A stretch of DNA of 64,000 nt from UBA4312 sp002394635 (GTDB lineage Bacteria > Bacillota_I > Bacilli_A > Erysipelotrichales > Erysipelotrichaceae), in the NCBI GenBank assembly GCA_946539765.1, contig CAMNHO010000012.1:1-64000 (forward strand), given 5' to 3'. Shown piece after piece: positions 50,370 to 58,319 of this stretch. The first letter of the stretch is position 1. Each line of letters starts with the position of its first letter. The position numbers and the translations under genes are program-made. A model generated the notes under the pieces. The model saw only the letters and a list, made by a program, of their open reading frames with translations, did no database searches and was not told where the DNA came from.

Positions 50370-51077
50370 ATGATAAACAATCATCCCTTTTTAAATCAAG
50401 AGACGTGGGATGCCAATGATGCAGCCGTATCTCATATTCTAGATCATTTCCATATTCTTTTTGATTCATTTCAAGATAAAATGACACAATATCAATGTGC
50501 TGCTCTTGAAGTGGAAACCAGATTTCGTGTACTTAATATGAGCATTTCCCACAAGCCTGTGGAATCTATCAAGACCCGAATCAAAACACCCGAAAGTATT
50601 ATTCGCAAATTGACCCTTCTAAAACAGCCCGTTCAGCTGGAAACTATGGAAGAATATGTCGACGATATAGCCGGGATCCGGGTCATCTGTTCTTTTATTG
50701 ATGATATTTACCAGTTAAAGAAGCTGCTTCTTAAACAGGATGATATTGATCTTGTTTATGAAAGAGATTATATTCAAACGCCTAAGAAAAGCGGGTACCG
50801 AAGCCTTCATTTAGTCGTAACGGTACCCATTTTTACGGATAACGGAAAAACAACGATGAAAGTCGAGATCCAGATGCGAACCATTGCGATGGACTGCTGG
50901 GCATCTTTGGAACATAAATTACGGTATAAAAAGAATCTTTCTTCGGAAATGATCGACAATCTGGGAAATAAGCTGGAAAAGTGTGCGATGGACAGCGCTA
51001 AGCTGGATTGGCAGATGCAGTCAATTCGGAATGAGCTGCTTCTTGCGGAAACGAAGAAGGGAGAACTGGAGCCATGA
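50370..51077 (+). CDS. Small alarmone synthetase (RelQ/RelP-like (p)ppGpp synthetase)
   Basis: A 235-residue single-domain GTP pyrophosphokinase with no hydrolase, TGS or ACT domain. Synthetase motifs: SIKTRIKTPESIIRKL, YVDDIAGIRVIC (catalytic DD), TPKKSGYRSLHL and VEIQMRTIAMDCWASLEHKLRYK (two adjoining stretches). Makes ppGpp or pppGpp from ATP and GDP/GTP when conditions are harsh. AGGA lies eight bases before the ATG. Its stop overlaps the GT8 start, coupling the two genes. Confidence 0.9.
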   Translation: MINNHPFLNQETWDANDAAVSHILDHFHILFDSFQDKMTQYQCAALEVETRFRVLNMSISHKPVESIKTRIKTPESIIRKLTLLKQPVQLETMEEYVDDIAGIRVICSFIDDIYQLKKLLLKQDDIDLVYERDYIQTPKKSGYRSLHLVVTVPIFTDNGKTTMKVEIQMRTIAMDCWASLEHKLRYKKNLSSEMIDNLGNKLEKCAMDSAKLDWQMQSIRNELLLAETKKGELEP

Positions 51078-51910
51078 TGCATTTGTTGTTTACAGCTGAT
51101 CAGAATTATGCCTTTCATATATTACCGGTTTTACAATCTGTTCGTACGGTACACCCGAATACACCTTTTCATATTCATTTGATCGGGGATGATATCGCAA
51201 GGGAAACGATCGAAAAAATATGTTTTTTTTGTCAGCATAAAAAGATGTCCTTTTCATCTTATTCGGTGGAAGAACATGTATTTAAGGAAGCTCCTATCAA
51301 TAAGCATTATTCCAAAGCAATGTATTATCGAATGCTGGCTGCCGATATTCTTCCGAAAACGGTGACGAAAGTTCTGTATCTGGATCCGGATGTGCTCGTC
51401 ATCAATTCACTGAAATCATTATGGGAAATAGATATGGAAGGAAATCTCTTTGTGGCCGCCTCGCATACCGGAGAAGAAAGCTTACTGGGAAACATCAATA
51501 AGATCCGGCTGGATACTTCATCTGTTTATTATAATACCGGTATTCTTTTGATGGATCTTCGTCAGATCCGAAAAGAGTTTAATGCAGATGTATTGTTTTC
51601 TTTTATTGATACTACCGGTCATAAACTGTTGTTACCAGACCAGGACGTATTTAATGCGTTATATGGCAATCGTACGAAGCAGGTTCCGGATGAAATATGG
51701 AACTATGATCCCAGAAAATACTCACAATACTTATTAAAAAGCGCAGGAGCATATGATGCATACTGGGTCATACAGAATACATCGATCCTGCATTATTGTG
51801 GAAAGGAAAAACCCTGGCATCCTCGATACCGTTATCGGTTTGGAAGCTTGTATCGTCATTATGAACATATGGCGGAACTAGAATTGACCGAACAAGAACC
51901 TTATTTATAA
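51074..51910 (+). CDS. Glycosyltransferase family 8 protein
   Basis: A 278-residue GT-A fold transferase using a UDP-sugar. LFTADQNYAFHILPVLQSV at the N-terminus, YLDPDVLVI (DxD-type metal motif, about 105), YYNTGILLMDL, LPDQDVFNALY and LHYCGKEKPWH are standard GT8 motifs. Relatives add glucose or galactose to LPS or wall-linked glycans; the acceptor is unknown. Starts inside the last codons of the alarmone synthetase gene. Terminator overlaps its stop. Confidence 0.9.
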   Translation: MMHLLFTADQNYAFHILPVLQSVRTVHPNTPFHIHLIGDDIARETIEKICFFCQHKKMSFSSYSVEEHVFKEAPINKHYSKAMYYRMLAADILPKTVTKVLYLDPDVLVINSLKSLWEIDMEGNLFVAASHTGEESLLGNINKIRLDTSSVYYNTGILLMDLRQIRKEFNADVLFSFIDTTGHKLLLPDQDVFNALYGNRTKQVPDEIWNYDPRKYSQYLLKSAGAYDAYWVIQNTSILHYCGKEKPWHPRYRYRFGSLYRHYEHMAELELTEQEPYL

Positions 51911-51922
51911 GGTTCTTTTTAT
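51894..51922 (+). terminator. Terminator after GT8
   Basis: AAGAACCTTAT / ATAAGGTTCTT with a TT loop, then T run; overlaps the stop codon. Confidence 0.85.
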
Positions 51923-52040
51923 ATGGTGATGTGTGTCGGTTTTGGGTGTAACTAAAATGGAAATGGGTATGATTGTGTGGTTGAATCGAACAAAATAATA
52001 AATATAGAAAGGGTATGTTTATACATATGAGAAAAAGGAT

Positions 52041-54635
52041 ATGAGACAAAATCTAAAACGATTCTGGCTCGGATTTTTATGCGCTTTTGTACTTCTGCAG
52101 GGCTCTGTGTCTTCGTTACCAGTACTAGCCAATGATACAGAGGATCCGGTAACACAGGAGCCGGTTGAGCAGGGGCAGGACACGGACCTGTTGCAAGAAA
52201 CAGAAGAAATACCGGAAAAAGCCAATGAAAACGAGCAAAGCGATGAAATTACGAAATCAGAACCGGAGCAACAAACAACCGATCAGCCGGAAGAACAAGC
52301 ATTGAACCAGACGCCGATTACCGGAAGTGCATCACAAAACGGGGTTACTGTAAATGTATCTGCACCGGTTGGCAGTTTTCCGGAAGGGACGACCGTTTCG
52401 ATCATTCCACTTGGTCCCGGACAGTCACAGATGGCTTTACAGGGCATTGAAACCGATCAGGCCGTTGGTTTTGATATTAGTTTTTATGATGGACAAGGAA
52501 CGAAAGTTCAACCGAATCATAGTGTGGATGTTTCTTTCCTTGTGAATGCGCAGTCTGAATTTTCAGTGGATGAAAAGCAGAAGGCAAGGTTGGAAGTCTA
52601 TCATGTTTCCCAGGAAGGAAGTCTGGAAAAGATGACTGAGGCACCGGCTGCACAGCAAGGAACGCAATTAAATATGCAGGCAAACAGCTTTTCTGCATAC
52701 ATCCTTTCCAAGGTGGATGAACAATCGACACGCCAAGGCGATGTCAGTGAAAAAACGGATATTCAAATTACGGATTTTACCATCACAAACCAGGATGGAA
52801 GCACTCCGACAACGATCCGAACAGGACGTATGTATCATCTGAATCTGACCTGGGATGCCAGTGCATATGAGAACAATCTGCATGCCGGGGATTATTTTGA
52901 CATTACTCTACCAGATACTATGCAGTTTCCGACGAATGTATCTGCATCACGCTTTAATGTTTTGGCGCCGGATGGATCCGTGGTAGCTAGAGCTGTTGTC
53001 GATTCTAATGGCTCTGCCGGGGGAGGCACGGTTCGTGTAACATTTACGGATTATGTAGAGAATCGGTACAATGTATCAGGAACGATGTATCTAAGGGCTT
53101 CTTTTATTAAGGAGAAGATCACATTAAGCGAAAACAATCCGATCACGATCCAGGTAGGAACAACCGCACAGACGATCAATGTAGAGGTGCATGATGGGAC
53201 TGGAACGCCAAATCCGCTCAACCCGGAAGAAGGACTGGCAAAATGGGGTTCCATCACCAATGATGAAACCATTGTAAACTGGACGGCCCGGATAAATTTC
53301 AGTAAACAAAACTTATCCAATGTAGTGCTGACCGATACTTTATTTACAGAAGAAGGAAGTATGGAAGGCCTGCAGTATGTACCGGGATCCTTTATTTTAC
53401 GGACTGTTGTCTTAAATGAATATGGATCGGAAGTGGAACGAGTCTCAGAGGTGAATGTATCCGATCTGGTAACTTTCAATGCTGATCATACATCTTTTAC
53501 ACTGAATTTGGATCAGGTCGATGGGGATCAGCTGATCTTGAAGTATCAGACGACATATCTGCCTGGATCTTCGATCCGATTGAGAAATCGGATGACGCTG
53601 AATGCGGATGAAATAAAAACATGGACGACGGAAAACGGGGTACAGTCCCAAAGCTCCGGAGGTACCGGACAAGGTAATCTGTCCAGTCGGATCCAGATCA
53701 TCAAGGTAGATGCCGAGGATCATTCTATCGTTCTGGCCGGTGCGGTCTTCCAGATTACCGATCAACAGGGGAATGCCTTTACACTAGTAACCGGACAAGA
53801 TGGAACGGTCACTTCGGAGCGTTTGAAACAAGGAACGTACCATGTGGAAGAAATTCAAGCACCTGCCGGTTATTTGTTAATGGAAGATCAGAGCTCCTTT
53901 GATCTGGAAGTGACTTCACAGGGAGGGGCGATCCGTACTGTTGAAAATAAACGGGAACGGATCGATATACCGGTGACCAAACAATGGGTAGGAAATCCGA
54001 CGGATTCTGTGGATATTCAGCTGATGGCGGATGGAACGATGGTGGATACCATTTCTTTGTCTGCAGATAATGATTGGACATATACGTTTACCGACTTACC
54101 GAAATACGATATAGAAGATGGTCATGAAATCCTGTATTCTGTTGAGGAAAATACGATTGAAGGTTATACGACCGGCATTTCCGGTGATGCGGAAAACGGC
54201 TTTGTGATCACCAATACAGAACAGGGAAAAGTATCAGTACCAGTAACTAAGAAATGGATCGGTACACCGACGGATTCTGTTACCGTTGATCTGCTTGCCA
54301 ATGGAAAAAAAGTGGATTCGATCACGTTAAATGCCGATAATAAGTGGCAGTATACCTTTACGGATCTCGAAAAGAAAGAGAATGGAAAAGACATAGAATA
54401 TACAATCGAGGAGCAGGCTGTAGAAGGATATACAGTGTCTTATGACGGGGATGCAGCCAAAGGCTTTACCATTACGAACAAGAAGGATCCGAACGAAAAA
54501 AATCCGAAATCTCCGACGAAGAAAAAAGGATCAAGTACGGCAGCCGATACTGGAAACAAAGTGATCTATCAAGCATTGATTGCCGGTTCTCTTGTTCTTT
54601 TATGGTCGATCCGAAAGAAGCAAAAAGAGAAATAA
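52041..54635 (+). CDS. Cna-B-type surface adhesin with atypical sorting signal
   Basis: An 864-residue wall protein. Signal peptide (1-31, ending LPVLA), acidic Glu/Gln/Thr-rich stretch (32-90), a beta domain (about 95-225), a collagen-binding/SdrG-like Ig region (about 233-540), a SpaA-like domain (about 553-640, IIKVDAEDHSIVLAGAVFQI and EEIQAPAGYLL), two Cna-B repeats (about 640-728 and 730-815; PVTKxWxGxPTDSV), then TAADTG, a hydrophobic helix and KKQKEK. The sorting motif is AADTG in place of LPxTG. Likely an adhesin stabilised by isopeptide bonds. The ATG overlaps a five-codon ORF starting at 52027 (MRKRI), which has the better-placed ribosome site. Confidence 0.85.
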   Translation: MRQNLKRFWLGFLCAFVLLQGSVSSLPVLANDTEDPVTQEPVEQGQDTDLLQETEEIPEKANENEQSDEITKSEPEQQTTDQPEEQALNQTPITGSASQNGVTVNVSAPVGSFPEGTTVSIIPLGPGQSQMALQGIETDQAVGFDISFYDGQGTKVQPNHSVDVSFLVNAQSEFSVDEKQKARLEVYHVSQEGSLEKMTEAPAAQQGTQLNMQANSFSAYILSKVDEQSTRQGDVSEKTDIQITDFTITNQDGSTPTTIRTGRMYHLNLTWDASAYENNLHAGDYFDITLPDTMQFPTNVSASRFNVLAPDGSVVARAVVDSNGSAGGGTVRVTFTDYVENRYNVSGTMYLRASFIKEKITLSENNPITIQVGTTAQTINVEVHDGTGTPNPLNPEEGLAKWGSITNDETIVNWTARINFSKQNLSNVVLTDTLFTEEGSMEGLQYVPGSFILRTVVLNEYGSEVERVSEVNVSDLVTFNADHTSFTLNLDQVDGDQLILKYQTTYLPGSSIRLRNRMTLNADEIKTWTTENGVQSQSSGGTGQGNLSSRIQIIKVDAEDHSIVLAGAVFQITDQQGNAFTLVTGQDGTVTSERLKQGTYHVEEIQAPAGYLLMEDQSSFDLEVTSQGGAIRTVENKRERIDIPVTKQWVGNPTDSVDIQLMADGTMVDTISLSADNDWTYTFTDLPKYDIEDGHEILYSVEENTIEGYTTGISGDAENGFVITNTEQGKVSVPVTKKWIGTPTDSVTVDLLANGKKVDSITLNADNKWQYTFTDLEKKENGKDIEYTIEEQAVEGYTVSYDGDAAKGFTITNKKDPNEKNPKSPTKKKGSSTAADTGNKVIYQALIAGSLVLLWSIRKKQKEK

Positions 54636-54650
54636 ACAATGAATTTCAAA

Positions 54651-54687
54651 GACAGGTTTGTGAATAAACATAAACCTGTTTTTTTTA
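54651..54687 (+). terminator. Terminator after the adhesin gene
   Basis: ACAGGTTT / AAACCTGT stem followed by eight T. Confidence 0.85.
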
Positions 54688-54737
54688 GCGCACATCATCG
54701 GTTCAAAAATCGTTAATCAGAATGAAGGGAGGTTTCT

Positions 54738-55193
54738 ATGGATATTGAAACAGCATATGATCATATTTATCGGTTTGTGTATTACAGAGTGCATGATCAT
54801 TCCATAACCGAAGATATTACCCAGGAAACATTTCTTCGATTTATCCAGAAATATGGCTACAAGACCCACTGGAATATGAAAATTCTGTATACCATTGCCC
54901 GTAATCTTTGTATAGATACACATCGGTACCAAAGACGTGAGGATCCTTTCCAGGAAGGAGATGGTGTTCAACCTTCTCATGAGAACAAGGTTATGGAACA
55001 GATTCAGTTTGAACATGCCTTAGACAAACTGACACAGAAAGAAAGAGAAATATTATTGCTGAGGTATGTCAATGAAGAACCGATCGGTACACTCAGTCAG
55101 TTGTACGGGTGCTCCCGGTTTGTGATTTATCGAATCATTCAAAAAGCGTTTAAAAAGATAAAGGAGGATATGGAGGAAGGATACGATGAATAA
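54738..55193 (+). CDS. ECF-type RNA polymerase sigma factor
   Basis: A 151-residue extracytoplasmic-function sigma factor with region 2 (about 1-75; ITEDITQETFLRFIQKYGY, IARNLCIDTHRYQ) and region 4 (about 95-150; LTQKEREILLLRYVNEEPIGTL, YGCSRFVIYRIIQKAFKKI). AGGGAGG precedes the ATG. It heads a four-gene operon with a membrane protein and an ABC transporter, so it probably drives its own operon in response to an envelope-active compound. The gene overlaps the next by eight bases. Confidence 0.85.
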   Translation: MDIETAYDHIYRFVYYRVHDHSITEDITQETFLRFIQKYGYKTHWNMKILYTIARNLCIDTHRYQRREDPFQEGDGVQPSHENKVMEQIQFEHALDKLTQKEREILLLRYVNEEPIGTLSQLYGCSRFVIYRIIQKAFKKIKEDMEEGYDE

Positions 55194-55878
55194 AAGAATG
55201 AAACAACAGTTACGGGAAGCTATGTATGTGGAAGTACCCCGAAAAGGGAAACAGGATTTCATAGAGACTCTTCGACCCAGAGAGATCGGATGGATGGATT
55301 TTTTAGTACAGCAGATCCCCTATATCCACAAATCAATATGGATCTGGGCTTTATGCCTGTTGGGTATCACAATGACAGGCATCGTCAGCAATACAATGGA
55401 TAGCCAAAGATTGATTGAATCTTTGATTCCTTTGACAGCATCCATTGTGGTTGCACAAGGATATCGTTCCTATGCATGCCAGATGAATGAGCTGGAACTG
55501 GCAACTCGTTTTTCCCTGCGGAGCGTGTTCTTTGCCCGTATGGTGGTGATCGGGATCGTGTATGGTATTCTTTGGATCGTTATCAGTCTGATGGTTTCCG
55601 CATGGATGAAAACAGACTGGCTGCTGATCCTGCTTCGAATACTGATTTCTTACCTTTTCACTAACAGCCTGTGTTTACATATAGAAAGGTCCGAAACAGG
55701 AAGAAAACATAAATCATTGTCACTGGTCATCGCAATGATCTTATCCATCGGAACGTTCTTTTTTGGGACCTATAGCATCGTTATGATATCTGTTGGAACG
55801 GGCGCTTGGATGGTATTAGGGCTCTTGGTCGTAAACGGCTATGAAAATCTTAAAACTATACGATGGATGGAGGTTTAA
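55186..55878 (+). CDS. Membrane protein of the sigma/ABC operon
   Basis: A 230-residue protein with a basic N-terminal cytoplasmic part (1-45) and six membrane helices (about 48-225). No zinc-finger (ZAS) anti-sigma motif is seen. Position between the ECF sigma gene and the ABC genes suggests it senses or regulates, perhaps as an unusual anti-sigma factor, or it is a transporter accessory. Function not established. Start ATG 55186 has GAGGAAGG upstream. Confidence 0.6.
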   Translation: MNKRMKQQLREAMYVEVPRKGKQDFIETLRPREIGWMDFLVQQIPYIHKSIWIWALCLLGITMTGIVSNTMDSQRLIESLIPLTASIVVAQGYRSYACQMNELELATRFSLRSVFFARMVVIGIVYGILWIVISLMVSAWMKTDWLLILLRILISYLFTNSLCLHIERSETGRKHKSLSLVIAMILSIGTFFFGTYSIVMISVGTGAWMVLGLLVVNGYENLKTIRWMEV

Positions 55879-55879
55879 T

Positions 55880-56575
55880 GTGCAAGTAAAAGTCACCAAT
55901 TTAACAAAACAATACAAGAACGGTAAAGGTGTCCACTCTGTTTCTTTTACGGTTAAGCCAGGCATCAACGGTTTATTGGGCGCAAATGGAGCCGGGAAAA
56001 CAACACTAATGCGAATGATGGCAGGTATCCTGCAACCGGATCGCGGCCACGTATTTATGGATGAGTTTTCTGTATTTACAGAAACCTATCGTTCTATGTT
56101 AGGGTATCTACCCCAGAATTTCGGTTTCTATCCGGAGTTTACGGCTCGTAAGTTTATGATGTATCTGGCTTCTTTGAAAGGACTGGAAAAAAGAAAAGCA
56201 CAGAAGAAAACGGAGGAGCTGCTGGAACTGGTCGGTCTTTCCGAACAGATCGATCAGAAGATCCATACTTTTTCCAGAGGGATGGCACAAAGACTGGGGA
56301 TTGCTCAGGTTCTCATCAATGATCCGAAAATTCTGATCCTGGATGAGCCGACCTCCGGTCTGGATCCGATGGAAAGAGCGCGTTTCCGGGAATGGATTGC
56401 CCGGTTAGGGAAAGATAGGATCGTTCTGTTTTCCACGCATATTGTGTCCGATCTGGAACAAATTGCCAACCGGGTCTTGATTTTAAAGGATGGCACTTTA
56501 CTGTATGACGGGGATTGGGATGCCAACAGACAAAATCTGGAACAGTTTTATATTGAGGAGGTCGATCAAGGATGA
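55880..56575 (+). CDS. ABC transporter ATP-binding protein
   Basis: A 231-residue ATPase: Walker A GANGAGKTT (about 36-44), Q-loop YLPQNFGFY, signature FSRGMAQRLGIAQ, Walker B ILILDEPTSGLD and His switch STHIVSD. This is the BcrA/natural-resistance-type exporter ATPase. The start is GTG 55880, two bases after the previous stop, with GGAGG six bases upstream. It overlaps the permease gene by four bases (ATGA). Confidence 0.9.
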   Translation: MQVKVTNLTKQYKNGKGVHSVSFTVKPGINGLLGANGAGKTTLMRMMAGILQPDRGHVFMDEFSVFTETYRSMLGYLPQNFGFYPEFTARKFMMYLASLKGLEKRKAQKKTEELLELVGLSEQIDQKIHTFSRGMAQRLGIAQVLINDPKILILDEPTSGLDPMERARFREWIARLGKDRIVLFSTHIVSDLEQIANRVLILKDGTLLYDGDWDANRQNLEQFYIEEVDQG

Positions 56576-57693
56576 AACAGTTGGGAATACAATGTTATTT
56601 CGAATTGTATAAAATAGTTCATACAAAACAGACACGGATTGCCTTGGCAGTGATGGTGGTCCTTACCTTACTATCTGGACTTCAGCTTAATAAACAAGAA
56701 ACTTATTTCGAACAAAGCCGGCAAATGGAGACAATGGATGGAACAAAGCTGGATAATGCCACCATTACGGAAATCAGACAGGCTATAGATTTGGCGAATA
56801 TAGATTGGGATAAGGAAGAAACGTGGAGTTATGCGGGATTTCTCTATCCCCTTACCGGCCTTGTTCCTTCGATGGATAAAGCGTTTACGGCGGATGATTT
56901 CTATCAGATCCGCTCTACGCAGATCAAGCAGACCATGAAGGAGTATGCGCTAAGCCAAAAGGAGATGGACTGGTGGGAAAAACAGGAAGAATCGATTGAA
57001 AAGCCGTTTATCTACACATCCTTCTTTCATGTCCAGTCTTTAATAAATAATATGACGAATGTCTGTCTGTTAAGTCTGTTATGTGCGGCCATCTGCTTGT
57101 CTGTTGTGTTTTCTAACGAGCACCGGAATGGAACCGATGCCCTTATACGAACAAGTAAATATGGAAAAAAAGAAGCTTATCTGGCAAAATGGATCATGGG
57201 CTTTCTGTTCGAACTGGCCTGTACCTTATTGTTAGGTATGCTGATGACAGCAGCGACCTTTCTGCGTTTTGGTTTTCATGGAATGGATGCCATCGTACAA
57301 TGGGGAATTCCGTTATCATCCTATTCTATGACGTTTCTTCAGCTTTTTAAGACCCAATGGATCTTGTTGATCACCGCTTCATTTTTGTTTTCCGGCCTGG
57401 CCATGTTTTTATCACTGGTTATAAGAAACGGAATATTGGCTATGGCGGGAATGATTGCCTTTTATCTTTGTACGCAGTTTTTTATCATTCCTTACCAATG
57501 GCGATGGCTCTCTCAGATCGTACAGATGCTGCCTACCGAGCTGATTACCACCTGGACTTTAAACGATCATCGTTTGATTTCTGTCTTTGGCCAGTATCAT
57601 ACGATGTATACGATTGCACCAGTATGTTATCTTCTGATTCCTGTTATTTTGTTTATGGCCGGATATTCTGTTTATCAAAGAGAAACCCGCTAA
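56572..57693 (+). CDS. ABC transporter permease
   Basis: A 373-residue membrane protein with one N-terminal helix (about 18-36), a large extracytoplasmic loop (about 40-150, FEQSRQMETMDGTKLDNAT), then five helices. This is the ABC-2 permease layout. Partner of the ATPase just upstream; probably exports a lipid or antimicrobial peptide. Last gene of the ECF sigma operon. No clear terminator follows within 80 bases. Confidence 0.8.
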   Translation: MKQLGIQCYFELYKIVHTKQTRIALAVMVVLTLLSGLQLNKQETYFEQSRQMETMDGTKLDNATITEIRQAIDLANIDWDKEETWSYAGFLYPLTGLVPSMDKAFTADDFYQIRSTQIKQTMKEYALSQKEMDWWEKQEESIEKPFIYTSFFHVQSLINNMTNVCLLSLLCAAICLSVVFSNEHRNGTDALIRTSKYGKKEAYLAKWIMGFLFELACTLLLGMLMTAATFLRFGFHGMDAIVQWGIPLSSYSMTFLQLFKTQWILLITASFLFSGLAMFLSLVIRNGILAMAGMIAFYLCTQFFIIPYQWRWLSQIVQMLPTELITTWTLNDHRLISVFGQYHTMYTIAPVCYLLIPVILFMAGYSVYQRETR

Positions 57694-57768
57694 GACCCAA
57701 AAAGAACAAAGATGAGATGATTTCAGGCATATTTACGTAGAACAGTTTTTCTATTAGAAAAAACATGG

Positions 57769-57780
57769 TATGAATACGAT
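57769..57780 (+). promoter_or_regulatory. Leaderless-type -10 of the YcxB-like gene
   Basis: TATGAA (57769-57774) followed by six bases and ATG 57781, with no ribosome site. Weaker match than the others of this type. Confidence 0.4.
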
Positions 57781-58269
57781 ATGGAACCACTATTTATCAT
57801 TCATACAACATATAATTACGATCTGTATAGGGAATATACTTATCTAGCAGGAAACATTTACCGGTTAATTGTGAAAGAAACGTTGATGTATACAGCTTTT
57901 TGTGTCATGGCCGTATTGTTTGTCTATTCGATCACATCGACCTGGATGCTTTCGTATTATCTATTTATACCGCTTTTGATGATCCTGCTTTGGATCAAAT
58001 ATGAAGCGGCTACCCGAATGAAATGGAAGAAGGAACCTTATATTCAAGAAGGAACCACTGTAGAAATCCGTTTTTATGAAGATCATTTAGAACATCGCAA
58101 TCCTTATGCGATGACCTCTGTTCCGTATACAGATGTAGAAACCATGATAGAAGGAAGGCGGGGCGTCTATTTAATGCTCAACATGGATAACGGGATCCTT
58201 CTGGAGAAAAGCCAGATAAGCCTGGAATTGATGGATTTTTTGCGATCAAGGATCGTACAGGAAGCATAA
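57781..58269 (+). CDS. YcxB-like membrane protein
   Basis: A 162-residue protein: a short N-terminal strand region, two membrane helices (about 38-78), and a C-terminal PH-like YcxB domain (about 90-160; EIRFYEDHLEHRN, PYTDVETMIEGRRGVYLML). The order matches the YcxB family, whose function is unknown. No ribosome site; a -10-like box lies six bases upstream. Confidence 0.7.
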   Translation: MEPLFIIHTTYNYDLYREYTYLAGNIYRLIVKETLMYTAFCVMAVLFVYSITSTWMLSYYLFIPLLMILLWIKYEAATRMKWKKEPYIQEGTTVEIRFYEDHLEHRNPYAMTSVPYTDVETMIEGRRGVYLMLNMDNGILLEKSQISLELMDFLRSRIVQEA

Positions 58270-58305
58270 AAAAAGCAGAGTCATTATCAATGCCTCTGCT
58301 TTTTC
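58268..58305 (+). terminator. Terminator after the YcxB-like gene
   Basis: AAAAAAGCAGAG / CTCTGCTTTTT with a long loop; also serves as minus-strand terminator for lon. Confidence 0.75.
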
Positions 58306-58319
58306 ATAGGAGGAAAGCT

